Source: Furfurilactobacillus milii | GTDB lineage: Bacteria; Bacillota; Bacilli; Lactobacillales; Lactobacillaceae | Direction of reading: 5' to 3' | DNA length: 64,000 bases | NCBI RefSeq assembly: GCF_009864005.1 | Contig: NZ_WEZQ01000002.1 | Location: 62,001 to 126,000 of the forward strand | Shown here: piece after piece, positions 30,463 through 40,254 of the stretch | How positions within the stretch are numbered: position 1 is the first letter of the stretch | Layout: each line of letters begins with the position of its first letter | Notes under the pieces: generated by a model | Database searches by the model: none | The model's input: the letters and a program-made list of their open reading frames with translations, nothing else | Told to the model about the DNA's origin: nothing | Program-made: the position numbers and the translations under genes

Positions 30463-31301
30463 ACTATATGTACCAGCCCAACTCGCCGTTTGAGGCGGTC
30501 GGGTTAAGCGATGTTAGTTTCACTGTTCCTAGTGAATCGTTTACTGCGATTATTGGTCATACAGGGAGTGGCAAAAGTACACTTGTTCAGCACTTAAATG
30601 GTTTACTTAAGCCCACCAGTGGCACGGTTACAGTGGATGATTTTCAGTTAACTGCTAAAACAACAAATAAACACCTAAAGTCACTTCATCAACATGTTGG
30701 GATGGTGTTTCAATTCCCAGAGAATCAGTTATTTGACCAAACGGTGGAGCGTGACATTGCGTTTGGTCCACTTAACTTTGGCTTCACTAATGAAGAGGCA
30801 ATGAGTTTGGCACATCAGGCGGCTCATGACGTTGGGTTACCAGATGAGTTGCTAAACCGGTCACCATTTGAGTTGTCTGGTGGACAGATGCGGCGCGTTG
30901 CCATTGCTGGCGTTTTAGCCAGTCAACCGAGCGTGCTTGTTTTAGATGAGCCAACGGCCGGGTTAGACCCACGCGGACGAGCTGAAATGATGGCCATGTT
31001 TGCTAAGTTAAAAGCTGACCAACAACTGACGGTTATCTTAGTGACGCACCAAATGGATGATGTTGCTGACTACGCGGATCAGGCGCTAGTGATGGCACAC
31101 AGTAATTTGATTAAGGCAGGCACACCTGCTGAAATTTTTGCCGATCCTGAATGGGTAAAAGCACAGCAATTGGCATTACCAACAGCTGCTAATTTTGCGC
31201 AACACTTAGTGACTCGTGGATTTGAATTTGACTCATTGCCGTTAACGGCTGAACAACTGGCAATACAGTTGCGTGGTCAGTTACCGAAGGAGGGACGTTA
31301 A
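30438..31301 (+). CDS. ecfA2: ECF transporter ATPase A2
   Basis: This is the partner ATPase of the ECF module (287 residues). Walker A is GHTGSGKST, the signature [14 protein letters not shown] and Walker [13 protein letters not shown]. The start is ATG 30438, seven bases after GGAGG; an in-frame TTG two codons earlier lies too close to that site. It overlaps ecfT by one base. Confidence 0.95.
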   Translation: MAITFDHVNYMYQPNSPFEAVGLSDVSFTVPSESFTAIIGHTGSGKSTLVQHLNGLLKPTSGTVTVDDFQLTAKTTNKHLKSLHQHVGMVFQFPENQLFDQTVERDIAFGPLNFGFTNEEAMSLAHQAAHDVGLPDELLNRSPFELSGGQMRRVAIAGVLASQPSVLVLDEPTAGLDPRGRAEMMAMFAKLKADQQLTVILVTHQMDDVADYADQALVMAHSNLIKAGTPAEIFADPEWVKAQQLALPTAANFAQHLVTRGFEFDSLPLTAEQLAIQLRGQLPKEGR

Positions 31302-32101
31302 TGCTTGAGCAACTTACGCTCGGACGTTATATTCCCGGCCATTCATGGTTACATCGGTTAGATCCACGAGCTAAGTTGCTGTTGGCTTGTTATTTTATTG
31401 TGATCGCCTTTTTAACCACAAATTGGTTAACTTATGTGCTGATGTTTGCCTTTATTGGCGGCGTTATCTTTTTAACAGGACTGAGTTTCAGCTATTTTGT
31501 GCGTGGTATTGGTCCACTGATTTGGTTGATTGTGTTTACGGCAATTTTGCAATTATTGTTTACGCCAGGCGGGCACATTTACTGGCATTGGGGTATTTTA
31601 ATGATTACCTCAACGGGGATTCAAACGTCCACAGCAGTTTTCTTACGTTTTCTGTTAATTATAACGATGGCAACGGTACTCACGTTGACGACGGCGCCAT
31701 TGGCGATTGCGGACGGCGTAGAAGCGCTTTTGCGACCGCTACGGGTTATTCACTTCCCAGTGGCGCAAACGGCTCTCATGCTCTCTGTGGCGCTTCGGTT
31801 TGTACCGACATTGTTGGATGAAGCGCAGACAATTATGAATGCGCAACGTGCACGTGGGGTAGAGTTTAATAATGGTGGTTTAATCAAGCGTTTGAGGGCG
31901 ATTGTTCCATTGTTGATTCCGCTTTTTGTCGGGGCCATTGGACGAGCCGACGATTTAGCGACGGCCATGGAGTCACGTGGTTATCAAGGCGCCACTAACC
32001 GCACGCGTTACCGGGTACTGAAGTGGCATAACGCCGACACGATAGCAGTTGTTGTCATTCTTGTGTTAAATGTTGTTCTCGTTGTGTTGCGTCACATGTA
32101 A
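31301..32101 (+). CDS. ecfT: ECF transporter transmembrane subunit T
   Basis: EcfT (266 residues) is the membrane scaffold that couples the A1/A2 ATPases to exchangeable substrate-binding S subunits. It has about five to eight hydrophobic segments and the two Ala-Arg-Gly-like coupling motifs, seen as AQRARG and AMESRG near residues 180–230. No S component is encoded beside it, as expected for a group II module. Confidence 0.95.
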   Translation: MLEQLTLGRYIPGHSWLHRLDPRAKLLLACYFIVIAFLTTNWLTYVLMFAFIGGVIFLTGLSFSYFVRGIGPLIWLIVFTAILQLLFTPGGHIYWHWGILMITSTGIQTSTAVFLRFLLIITMATVLTLTTAPLAIADGVEALLRPLRVIHFPVAQTALMLSVALRFVPTLLDEAQTIMNAQRARGVEFNNGGLIKRLRAIVPLLIPLFVGAIGRADDLATAMESRGYQGATNRTRYRVLKWHNADTIAVVVILVLNVVLVVLRHM

Positions 32102-32132
32102 AAACGTTTCTAGAAAACTAGGGAGGTCGGTA

Positions 32133-32915
32133 ATGAGTCAACGCTACAAAGTTGTTATTGAATATGACGGTACTGATTTTGCCGGCTTTCAGGTTCAGCC
32201 TCATCAGCGGACCGTTGAATCTGTTTTAACGAAAGTGGTAAACCAGATTGCAAAAAATCCTCAACCAGCCATTCAGGTATTTGGATCGGGGAGAACAGAT
32301 GCTGGGGTACATGCTCACGGGCAGGTGATCCACTTTGACTTGCCAAAGCCGATTCCGGCCCCTAATTTACGGTTAGCGCTCAATAGTATGTTTCCGCTTG
32401 ATATGGCAGTGGTGAGTGTTGAAGAGGTTGATGATACGTTTCATGCTCGTTTTTCGACCCATGGCAAACGTTATCGTTACATCGTTTCCAATACGCCGTT
32501 TGTCGATCCATTCAAACGGAACTATACTGGACACTATAAATATCCGTTAAAACTCGATAGGATGCAGATGGCGAGCCGTGATTTGATTGGTGAGCATGAT
32601 TTCACCAGTTTTGTGGCTTCAGGTAGCCAAGCTAAGTCAAATATACGAATGATTTATGATGTTCAAGTTCACGAGCGTCCTGAAGATCATGAATTTGTGT
32701 TTGATTTTTACGGCAGTGGTTTTCTCTATAATCAAGTTCGGATTATGGTAGCATTGTTGTTACAAATTGGTAATGGGCGTCGTCCAGTTAATGACATTCC
32801 ACGAGTGATGGCGGCTAAAGATCGCGAAGAAGCGCGTGAAACGGCACCGGCTAGCGGTTTGTATCTGGAATCTGTGCTGTATGACAAACACGTTTCAGAT
32901 GAAAATAATAATTGA
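32133..32915 (+). CDS. truA: tRNA pseudouridine(38-40) synthase
   Basis: TruA (260 residues) isomerises uridines 38–40 in the anticodon arm of many tRNAs. The catalytic aspartate is D56 in FGSGRTDAGVHAHGQV. The start is ATG 32133 behind GGGAGGTC; a longer in-frame extension into ecfT is rejected. It lies 31 bases after ecfT and before rplM, a typical Firmicute order. Confidence 0.96.
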   Translation: MSQRYKVVIEYDGTDFAGFQVQPHQRTVESVLTKVVNQIAKNPQPAIQVFGSGRTDAGVHAHGQVIHFDLPKPIPAPNLRLALNSMFPLDMAVVSVEEVDDTFHARFSTHGKRYRYIVSNTPFVDPFKRNYTGHYKYPLKLDRMQMASRDLIGEHDFTSFVASGSQAKSNIRMIYDVQVHERPEDHEFVFDFYGSGFLYNQVRIMVALLLQIGNGRRPVNDIPRVMAAKDREEARETAPASGLYLESVLYDKHVSDENNN

Positions 32916-32996
32916 CTTATGAGGGGCAGGACAGTACACTATTACTTGGTATTGTTTGCCCCACGATAAGCCCCGGAAAGTTTTATCGAGTGTCAA
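32912..32996 (+). promoter_or_regulatory. L13 leader-like structure ahead of rplM
   Basis: TTGAC (32912–32916) and GTCAA (32992–32996) can close a fold holding GGGGCA/TGCCCC (32923–32928, 32957–32962) and CGATAA/TTATCG (32964–32969, 32983–32988) helices. Bacilli are known to carry an autoregulatory leader upstream of rplM; position and size fit. The match to that family was not tested. Confidence 0.5.
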
Positions 32997-33023
32997 ACAG
33001 ACAAGAAATTGGAGGAAAATACC

Positions 33024-33467
33024 GTGCGTACAACATATTTAGCAAAACCAGGTGAAGTAGACCGTAAATGGTACGTGGTTGACGCCACAGACGTTCCTTT
33101 GGGACGCTTAAGTTCAGTCGTTGCTTCTATTCTTCGAGGCAAGAACAAGCCAACATTTACCCCTAATGTGGATACGGGTGACTTTGTCATTGTTCTTAAT
33201 GCTTCAAAAGTGGGCTTGACTGGTAAGAAAGCCACAGACAAGATTTACTATCACCACTCAAACCATCCAGGTGGTTTGAAGTCACGCACTGCAGGTAACT
33301 TTCGTGATGAAAACCCAATTCGGTTGATTGAAACTTCCGTTAAGGGCATGTTGCCAGCAGGTACGCTTGGTCACAAACAACTGCTTAAGCTTCATGTTTA
33401 TGCAGGTGACCAACATGATCAAGCTGCACAACAGCCAGAAGTTTTGGATATTACTAAATTAATCTAA
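33024..33467 (+). CDS. rplM: 50S ribosomal protein L13
   Basis: L13 (147 residues) is an early 50S assembly protein. The start is GTG 33024 ([21 protein letters not shown]), seven bases after GGAGGA; an in-frame TTG at 33009 overlaps the ribosome site and is rejected. [14 protein letters not shown] is conserved. rpsI follows after 13 bases. Confidence 0.97.
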   Translation: MRTTYLAKPGEVDRKWYVVDATDVPLGRLSSVVASILRGKNKPTFTPNVDTGDFVIVLNASKVGLTGKKATDKIYYHHSNHPGGLKSRTAGNFRDENPIRLIETSVKGMLPAGTLGHKQLLKLHVYAGDQHDQAAQQPEVLDITKLI

Positions 33468-33480
33468 GGGGGAAATCACA

Positions 33481-33873
33481 TTGGCTACTGTTCAATACGC
33501 CGGCACAGGTCGTCGGAAAAACTCAGTTGCTCGGGTTCGCTTAGTTCCCGGTACTGGTAAAATTACCATGAATGGTAAGGATATTGAAGACTACATTCCA
33601 TTCGCTAACTTGCGTGAAGTGGTTGTTCAACCATTTGCTGCAACAGAAACGACTGGTAATTACGATGTTATGGTTAACGTCAATGGTGGTGGCTTCTCCG
33701 GTCAAGCCGGTGCCACTCGTCACGGTATTGCCCGTGCTTTACTGACGGTTGACCCTGATTTCCGTTCAGCTTTGAAGAGCGCAGGTCTTTTGACCCGTGA
33801 TGCTCGGATGAAGGAACGGAAGAAGCCCGGTCTTAAAAAGGCCCGTAAAGCTTCACAATTTTCAAAGCGTTAA
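33481..33873 (+). CDS. rpsI: 30S ribosomal protein S9
   Basis: S9 (130 residues) reaches the P-site tRNA with its basic C-terminal tail ending in SKR ([12 protein letters not shown]). It starts with TTG at 33481 behind AAGGGGG. A strong terminator follows, ending the truA/rplM/rpsI unit. Confidence 0.97.
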   Translation: MATVQYAGTGRRKNSVARVRLVPGTGKITMNGKDIEDYIPFANLREVVVQPFAATETTGNYDVMVNVNGGGFSGQAGATRHGIARALLTVDPDFRSALKSAGLLTRDARMKERKKPGLKKARKASQFSKR

Positions 33874-33897
33874 TCTTATCATTATCGACTTTGGATT

Positions 33898-33931
33898 CAA
33901 AAAGAACCTGCCAATTGGCGGGTTCTTTTTT
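33898..33931. terminator. bidirectional terminator after rpsI
   Basis: AAGAACCTGCC and GGCGGGTTCTT flank AATT, with A's before and TTTTTT after. It sits between the convergent rpsI and ABC permease genes and can serve both. Confidence 0.88.
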
Positions 33932-33971
33932 GTACAAAATGAAGTTGATGCCAACATCGAGTGACAAAATA

Positions 33972-36584
33972 TCAGTCCGTAGCTTTCAGCGCCGACACCA
34001 TATCCAAGCGTTTCAAACGTCGGTGGGTGAACCAGATGACGATTGCTGTGAAAAGCGCCATTAGAATGGCAGCAATGATATAGCCTGGCCAATGGATGAC
34101 TAGTGGAAACATCACCTGGGCGGTCGTTGCCTGCTTTAAAATATACCAAGTTAGGGCATTTCCGATGCCATAGCCTAAAATGACACCCACAATCGTGAGG
34201 ACAATATTTTCACGGGCAACGTACATCGTGACTTCTCGATCATAAAAGCCTAAAACCTTTACTGTTGATAACTCACGAATTCGTTCTGAAACATTAATGT
34301 TTGTTAGGTTATACATCACGACAAACGATAATAGTCCTGACATCACAATGAAAATGACGACCACGGGGTCCAGCGTGGCTGACATGTTATCAATTGTGGT
34401 TCTTTGATCCGCAACAAAACTTGTGCCACGAACCGCACCGGACTGTAACAGTCGATGCGCAAGGCGATTTCGTTGTTTGCTCGACTGGGCACGCAGCTTG
34501 ACAAGAAGCGCGTTGCTTTTGCTGGCCTTGTGCCAGACATGCTGATAGGCAGCGGGGCTCAGATAAAGGTAGTCGCCGATATAATTCTTTGTAATGGCCG
34601 CCACCTTTATGGACCGATTGGTAGCTGACGTAAGGTTTACGTTGATACTGTCGCCTACGTGAGCTCCAAGTAGAGTCGCCGTTTTCTGTGATAATACGGC
34701 ACCACGTTGCGGCAGCACGATGTTACTGCCTCCTGGTGTCGTGAGGCGGACATAATCCGCGAAGTCCGTTGTTTGAGGAATGAAGACATTGACCGAGGAG
34801 ACACTCTCATTTCCATGGCGAACTTTAGCGGTAGTAGCGGCGATGGGGGTGCTCTTTTGGTAGGATTCACTTTGTTGTAGCAAATGTTGTGTCTTATTAA
34901 TGCCAGCATCTGCGCCATGAAGTGATACAACAGCTTGATATCGCACGATATCACGATATTGGCGGGCGCCCGCAGCTGTGATTGAATCGCGAATGCCAAA
35001 GCCACATAGAATCAGCGCACAGCCGCCCGCAATACCGACGATTGACATTACCATGCGACTTTTATAGCGGAATAAATTGCGATAGGACACTTTTTGATTA
35101 AAGTTTAGCCGTCGCCACAATGGTGTAACGCGCTCAAGTAAAATCCGTTTGGCAGACTTAGGCGGCTTGGGCAACATCAAAGCGGCAGGGCCCTCTTGCA
35201 GTTCACGCCAAACAACAAAGCCGGCTGCACCAACAGTAGCAATCAGTGAGAAGCACAGAGCTAAAATAATCGAAGACCATTCCAAACGGACTGTGGCGGA
35301 CATGGGGATGGTTGAACTGTATAACGCCAGTACGAAACGTGGAATTGTTTCATTACCCAGTAGGGAACCGATGACACCACCAATCGTGCCGGCCATTAAT
35401 GCGTAAGCAAGATAATTCCGTGCAATGGCCCACTTGCCGTACCCCAGCGCTTTGAAGGTGCCAATCTGGGCACGCGCTTCTTCAACCATGCGCGTAATGG
35501 TCGTAAAAGTAATGAGGGCTGCGATTAAAAAGAAGAAAACGGGAAAGACATTAGCGATGGCAGCAATTCGGTCACTGGATTCGCCATATGATGAGAACCC
35601 CGGCAAATCTGAGCGGTCCTGCCAGGTATAGTGCGTTTTCGTTTGCTGCTTGATTTTATTTCGAGCGCTTGTCAGTTTGCTCTGAGCCGCATTAATCGAA
35701 GCTAGTTGATTGGTTAACTCAGGGGTTGAGGTCATCGTGCCACCACTTGTTCGTGTCACTTCTTGTTGAGCAGCTTGCAAACGGACTTTAGCTGCTGTGA
35801 GCTTATTTAATTGATCGTCAAGCTGTTTCGTTGCATTAACATAGAGTGTACGACTTCGTTGATTCGCTCGCGGATTTAAAACTGTTTTGAGTTGCTTCAA
35901 CTTGCGGTTACGAGTAGTGACGTAATGGGTTGAATAAGTGTCCGTGCCTTGTAAGGATTTGAACCGGACGGATAGCAGACTAGCTGGCATTTTTAACTGG
36001 CTACTTGGTACAGCTGCAAAAAAACGGACCGTGCCATCACCGACATTGGTGACGCCGCGAAGGCCATTATCAATATATTGAGGTGAGTCGACGAACCCAA
36101 CAATGGTGAATGTGCGGTGCTGGAGAACGTTATTTTTGCTGAAAGTAAAGTGTTGACCAAGGCGATAGTTATAATCCGTCTTGGCCTTGTTATCAAGCAC
36201 AATTTGGTTGGCCCGTTGTGGTAGATGGCCGGTGCGTAACATAAGGCGATTAAGGTTTGTCTTGGTGGAATAGCCATATAGCGCAACGGCAGCTGCGTTG
36301 GAACCACCAGTAGCGTATGTGAACTTGGTGGCCTCAGCAGTTGCGTCAGACACACTGTTGGCAACGCGCACGTCATCGTTTGTAAAACCAGTATTAGATA
36401 GCAGCTGAATGTCGCTCAAATGTCTACGTTGAACTATTGAGGTCATCGATTGGTTTAATACGGGACCGGTAGCACGAACGCCAACAAAGATAAGACTACC
36501 TAGCAGGATGATTAAGATGATCGCGATAAAACGGCCACGCGAGGCCTTTATTTCACGAAACAGGTTTTTAGTCAGTGGTTTCAT
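33972..36584 (-). CDS. ABC transporter permease, FtsX/MacB type
   Basis: This 870-residue permease has the layout of the large Firmicute FtsX-type permeases: an N-terminal membrane span, a large extracellular region with a coiled-coil-like stretch (about residues 245–310), an FtsX domain around residues 345–460, a second extracellular region, and a C-terminal FtsX domain around residues 740–860. These transporters extrude lipids, peptides or toxins, or transmit force to the envelope, rather than import solutes. It lies six bases after its ATPase gene. Substrate is unknown. Confidence 0.9.
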   Translation of the reverse strand: MKPLTKNLFREIKASRGRFIAIILIILLGSLIFVGVRATGPVLNQSMTSIVQRRHLSDIQLLSNTGFTNDDVRVANSVSDATAEATKFTYATGGSNAAAVALYGYSTKTNLNRLMLRTGHLPQRANQIVLDNKAKTDYNYRLGQHFTFSKNNVLQHRTFTIVGFVDSPQYIDNGLRGVTNVGDGTVRFFAAVPSSQLKMPASLLSVRFKSLQGTDTYSTHYVTTRNRKLKQLKTVLNPRANQRSRTLYVNATKQLDDQLNKLTAAKVRLQAAQQEVTRTSGGTMTSTPELTNQLASINAAQSKLTSARNKIKQQTKTHYTWQDRSDLPGFSSYGESSDRIAAIANVFPVFFFLIAALITFTTITRMVEEARAQIGTFKALGYGKWAIARNYLAYALMAGTIGGVIGSLLGNETIPRFVLALYSSTIPMSATVRLEWSSIILALCFSLIATVGAAGFVVWRELQEGPAALMLPKPPKSAKRILLERVTPLWRRLNFNQKVSYRNLFRYKSRMVMSIVGIAGGCALILCGFGIRDSITAAGARQYRDIVRYQAVVSLHGADAGINKTQHLLQQSESYQKSTPIAATTAKVRHGNESVSSVNVFIPQTTDFADYVRLTTPGGSNIVLPQRGAVLSQKTATLLGAHVGDSINVNLTSATNRSIKVAAITKNYIGDYLYLSPAAYQHVWHKASKSNALLVKLRAQSSKQRNRLAHRLLQSGAVRGTSFVADQRTTIDNMSATLDPVVVIFIVMSGLLSFVVMYNLTNINVSERIRELSTVKVLGFYDREVTMYVARENIVLTIVGVILGYGIGNALTWYILKQATTAQVMFPLVIHWPGYIIAAILMALFTAIVIWFTHRRLKRLDMVSALKATD

Positions 36585-36590
36585 CGTCTC

Positions 36591-37292
36591 TCACCACTCA
36601 ATCTCAGCAATTGGTGTCGGGGCAGGGTTGTTAATTACTTCGCGCACACGGGCATCGTTAATGTGGATGACACGGTCAGCCATGGCGGCGATTGCTGCAT
36701 TATGGGTAATAATCAGGACCGTTTTATTGTCGCGGCGAGAAGCGTCCTGTAGAAGCTGTAGCACCTGTTTACCAGTTTGAAAATCTAGTGCACCTGTTGG
36801 TTCGTCACATAATAAGAGTTTAGGATTTTTGGCTAGTGCGCGTGCAATGGCGACACGTTGTTGTTCACCACCGGATAGCTGCGCAGGAAAGTTGCCCAAA
36901 CGTTTGCCCAAGCCAACCTTCTGGAGGGTAGTCTCAGCATCTAGCGCATCAGGGACGATGGAATTTGCTAACTCTACATTTTCTTTAGCCGTAAGATTAG
37001 GTACAAGGTTATAAAACTGAAACACAAAGCCAACTTGGTCGCGTCGATATTGTGTTAATTGCTGATCCGTGTAGCTAGCAATATCCACACCATCAATGAA
37101 GACTTCACCTGAGGTTGGGGAATCCATGCCACCAAGAATATTGAGAACTGTTGATTTGCCAGCACCACTTGGGCCTAGAATCACAGTAAGTTGGCCTTGT
37201 TCGCAGGTGAAATTTAAATCGTGGTTGGCATCAATGGTCGTTTCACCCATCTGATAGGTTTTGAATTCGTGTCTTACATCAATATATGCCAT
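36591..37292 (-). CDS. ABC transporter ATP-binding protein, MacB/LolD type
   Basis: This 233-residue ATPase pairs with the following FtsX-type permease. Walker A is GPSGAGKST, the signature [15 protein letters not shown] and Walker [13 protein letters not shown], the last being typical of the LolD/MacB group. GGAGG lies nine bases before the ATG. No two-component system sits beside it, unlike bacitracin-type modules. Confidence 0.92.
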   Translation of the reverse strand: MAYIDVRHEFKTYQMGETTIDANHDLNFTCEQGQLTVILGPSGAGKSTVLNILGGMDSPTSGEVFIDGVDIASYTDQQLTQYRRDQVGFVFQFYNLVPNLTAKENVELANSIVPDALDAETTLQKVGLGKRLGNFPAQLSGGEQQRVAIARALAKNPKLLLCDEPTGALDFQTGKQVLQLLQDASRRDNKTVLIITHNAAIAAMADRVIHINDARVREVINNPAPTPIAEIEW

Positions 37293-37318
37293 GAGTGCCT
37301 CCTGTAGTGATTACCTTT

Positions 37319-37347
37319 ATTATGCCGATGTCATAAAATAGAGACAA
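37319..37347 (-). promoter_or_regulatory. promoter of the ABC transporter operon
   Basis: On the minus strand, TTGTCT (37342–37347) and CATAAT (37319–37324) are 17 bases apart, about 27 bases before the start codon. Confidence 0.6.
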
Positions 37348-37356
37348 GAATAAGCT

Positions 37357-37385
37357 TTGCCATTGTTCGTTTAAATTGATACACT
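37357..37385 (+). promoter_or_regulatory. promoter of the amino-acid permease gene
   Basis: TTGCCA (37357–37362) and TACACT (37380–37385) are 17 bases apart, about 60 bases upstream of the gene. It diverges from the ABC operon promoter, the two -35 boxes lying within ten bases. Confidence 0.6.
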
Positions 37386-37445
37386 TTACTAATTGCAATT
37401 TACTAATGAATTTATTACAGTGACTCATGAAAGGGGGCGCCGACA

Positions 37446-38858
37446 ATGTCACAGATTCGCGATTTGTTCGTCAAAAAAGACACGAGCAATGATATTTTAA
37501 AACAATCTGGTTTGGAAAAAACGTTATCGGCTTTTAACCTCACGACCATGGGAGTGGGTGCCATTGTTGGCGCTGGGATTTTTATTACACCCGGAGTTAT
37601 CGCGTCGCTTCACGCTGGACCAGCGGGGATGCTGTCATTTGTGCTAGCAGCATTTGTCTGTGCCTTAGCAGCGTTGTGTTATTCGGAATTCTCCTCAACG
37701 ATTCCATTGGCCGGTAGCGCCTATACCTATGTTTACACAGTGTTTGGTGAGCTGGTTGCGTGGGTACTAGGTTGGTCACTGGTATCAGAATATATGTTTT
37801 CTGTTTCCTCAGTGGCCACGAGTTGGTCAGCGTACTTTCAAAATATTCTTGCTGGGTTTGGCTGGCGGCTCCCAGTTTTCTTGCGAGCTGCGCCAGGAAC
37901 GGCCAGCGTACCAGGTGGGCGTTTTGACTTAATTGCCTTTTTAATTGTCATGATTATTTCTGTGTTGTTACTAGGTGGCGTGCACGAATCAGCGCGTGTC
38001 AACACGGCGATGGTCGTACTGAAAATTGCGGTTATCTTGCTTTTTATTGGTGTTGCAGTCTTCTATGTGAAGCCAGCAAACTATCATCCCTTCATGCCGT
38101 TCGGCGTTGGCGGAGTGTTTAAAGGAGCAGCGCTAGCCTTTTACGCTTACGTTGGCTTCGATGCTGTGTCGTCAGCTGCTGAAGAAGTTAAACGTCCGCA
38201 ACGCGACATGCCCATCGGCATTAGCATGTCATTGGTAATTGCGTCTATTTTGTACATTGCGTTGGCGACGGTATTGGTCGGCATCGTGAAGTATACCAAA
38301 CTGAATGTAGCTGATCCCGTCGCTTTCGCTTTACAGTACCTTCACTTAACAAACTTGTCTGGCATTATTTCACTAGGTGCAATTGTGGGGATGACGACAG
38401 TATTGCTAGTCATGTCTTACGGTGGTACACGACTGATTTTTGCGATTTCTCGTGATGGTCTGTTACCACAACGATTGCACAAGCTGAGCCCGAAAACACA
38501 TGTGCCAGTATCAAACACCATTCTATTTGGCTTGTTTGCTGCCGTATTTGCTGCTTTTATTCCCATCAGCTTAGTCTCAGAGTTGGTTAACATTGGGACG
38601 TTGTTCGCTTTTGCGCTGGTTTCGTTAGGGGTCGTATTTCTGCGGCGCAATCCTGATTTTGCCCATGTTAAGGCAGCTTTTCATGTGCCGTTATACCCAT
38701 ACTTGCCGATTTTGTCATTCATTCTTTGTATCGGCTTAATGCTGATGCTGCAGGTCTTTACGTGGATTGCGTTTGTGATCTGGCAGGCCGTAGGGTTAAC
38801 GATTTATGCAATTTATGGATACCGTCATAGTTTAGCGCGGCAACGATTATATAAGTGA
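37446..38858 (+). CDS. APC-superfamily amino-acid permease (CAT-like)
   Basis: The 470-residue protein is a 12-span secondary transporter of the amino acid–polyamine–organocation superfamily. The first-span signature GVGAIVGAGIFITPG (about residues 37–51) with unwound GAGIF is clear, and FYAYVGFDAVSSAAEEVKRPQRDMP is the typical span-6/loop motif of cationic amino-acid transporter relatives. Substrate cannot be fixed. GAAAGGGGG lies upstream of the ATG. It is monocistronic, ending in a strong hairpin. Confidence 0.92.
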   Translation: MSQIRDLFVKKDTSNDILKQSGLEKTLSAFNLTTMGVGAIVGAGIFITPGVIASLHAGPAGMLSFVLAAFVCALAALCYSEFSSTIPLAGSAYTYVYTVFGELVAWVLGWSLVSEYMFSVSSVATSWSAYFQNILAGFGWRLPVFLRAAPGTASVPGGRFDLIAFLIVMIISVLLLGGVHESARVNTAMVVLKIAVILLFIGVAVFYVKPANYHPFMPFGVGGVFKGAALAFYAYVGFDAVSSAAEEVKRPQRDMPIGISMSLVIASILYIALATVLVGIVKYTKLNVADPVAFALQYLHLTNLSGIISLGAIVGMTTVLLVMSYGGTRLIFAISRDGLLPQRLHKLSPKTHVPVSNTILFGLFAAVFAAFIPISLVSELVNIGTLFAFALVSLGVVFLRRNPDFAHVKAAFHVPLYPYLPILSFILCIGLMLMLQVFTWIAFVIWQAVGLTIYAIYGYRHSLARQRLYK

Positions 38859-38883
38859 TTTTATCTGAATCAGAATCGTGAAT

Positions 38884-38924
38884 ACAAAAAATGAGCCTAT
38901 GTATTTTACATAAGCTCATTTTTG
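38884..38924. terminator. bidirectional terminator
   Basis: AAAAAATGAGC and GCTCATTTTT flank an inner TATGTA/TACATA helix with one mismatch. A's before and T's after allow use by both the permease gene and the convergent dehydrogenase gene. Confidence 0.85.
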
Positions 38925-38939
38925 TTCCCACGATTTAAA

Positions 38940-39893
38940 TTAGTAACCAGCTGATAGGTCGACTTGGTTGCGACTGACCAATCCGGTGCTGACAAACGTT
39001 TTGAGGTTGTCGTACAAAATTGGGAAGAGACGCGTATCAAGGTGATCAACAACACCGGATACGTGCGGCGTGAGCAGAATGTGGTCATTAGCCCACAGCG
39101 GCGAATCCTTTGGCAACGGTTCTGGGTCCACAACGTCCAGCGCGGCATACTTAACGCGAGACTGTTGTAAGGCATTTAGTAAAGCTTCGTTGACGACGGA
39201 AGACCCTCGACCAACATTGATAAACAAAAGCTTATGGTCTAGCTGATCAAAGAACTGCCGGTTAAAGAAGCCGGTTGTGGCCGGTGTTCCGGGCATCACA
39301 TTGATAATGATGTCAGCTTTTGCCAAACCTTTTTGATAGTCATCGATTGCATACGTTTCGTCAAAATTATCCGCTGGATGGCCAGTTCGGTTGACACCGG
39401 CGACATGAACATTCATCTGGTGTAGCAAACGTGCCGTTTCGACGGCAATGTGGCCAGTGCTGAAAATAATGGCCGAGGTTTCGTCAGCTACTAGCAGGTC
39501 GTCTGCGGACTGTTCCCAGAAACGTTGTGGCCGTCGTTGTTCAGCCGTCCAGAGACCACGGGTGAAGTAGAAGATATATCCCAAGATGGCCTGGGCAATT
39601 GCTGGACCATGAATCCCACTGGCGTTAGTCACTACGATGTGATGTTGCGCAATTTCTGACAGTGGCAAGTAGTCGACACCGGCAGAAAATGTTTGAATCC
39701 ACTTCAAATGACTGTGCGGTGCTTTTAAAACAGGCAGACTGATTTCGGCATTCCAACCGTACATAATGGTGATATCGTCCGGTGCCACTTGTTTACGGGC
39801 GATGTCATCTGCAGTGACAATATTTACACCCATGTTTTTAACCGTTGAGCGTTGTTCTTCTGATAATGGCATTATTGCTAATAATTGTTCCAT
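38940..39893 (-). CDS. D-isomer-specific 2-hydroxyacid dehydrogenase
   Basis: This 317-residue NAD(P)-dependent dehydrogenase carries the catalytic set R (NVGRGSSVV), E (VVDPEPLP) and H (LTPHVSG) of the family. The nucleotide loop reads STGHIA in place of the usual GxGxIG, with the first glycine replaced by serine. The segment WIQTFSAGVDYLPL is normal. The start is ATG 39893 behind GAGGAGG; an upstream in-frame ATG at 39953 has no ribosome site. It resembles phosphoglycerate/hydroxyphenylpyruvate-type relatives, but the substrate is unknown. A TATAAT box lies about 40 bases upstream. Confidence 0.9.
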   Translation of the reverse strand: MEQLLAIMPLSEEQRSTVKNMGVNIVTADDIARKQVAPDDITIMYGWNAEISLPVLKAPHSHLKWIQTFSAGVDYLPLSEIAQHHIVVTNASGIHGPAIAQAILGYIFYFTRGLWTAEQRRPQRFWEQSADDLLVADETSAIIFSTGHIAVETARLLHQMNVHVAGVNRTGHPADNFDETYAIDDYQKGLAKADIIINVMPGTPATTGFFNRQFFDQLDHKLLFINVGRGSSVVNEALLNALQQSRVKYAALDVVDPEPLPKDSPLWANDHILLTPHVSGVVDHLDTRLFPILYDNLKTFVSTGLVSRNQVDLSAGY

Positions 39894-40206
39894 CGATGCC
39901 GTCCTCCTCTTAATCTGCAATGTATACAGGTTTATTATAGCGTGACTAAACAAAGATAAGTTAGTTTAAACGCTCGTTAAGTCACTTAACAGTATCGTCA
40001 TTTAAATGCTGAAAATTAGATGTGAAAATGAAAGTAAATCGTCCTTAAATTTGAAAACTCATTTATCAGTCGATATAATTTGTTGTAGAGAGCGGTTTCA
40101 TTCAATGGTATTTTTACATAATGTCTTGTTTACAATTGAATTGGCCGCCACATGATAATGCTGACAGCGTTTTGGCTAGTCCACCAAGATGCGGGTTCAG
40201 TTTATT

Positions 40207-40224
40207 TTGTGAAGTTACTCGCAA
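40207..40224. promoter_or_regulatory. putative Rex operator upstream of cydA
   Basis: TTGTGAAGTTACTCGCAA matches 12 of 14 fixed positions of the Rex consensus TTGTGAA-N4-TTCACAA, with the left half perfect. It lies about 30 bases before the cydA start. Rex is known to repress cyd genes in Gram-positive bacteria at low NADH. The rest of the 361-base gap back to 39893 shows no other feature I can support apart from the dehydrogenase -10 box. Confidence 0.5.
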
Positions 40225-40254
40225 TTATTCTTCATAATAAAGGGGCGAAGTGCG

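Noticed and set aside
36460-36475. GGGACCGGTAG inside the ABC permease gene as a fourth element copy
   Set aside because: Only this short word matches; neither the flanking loop words nor the stems are present.
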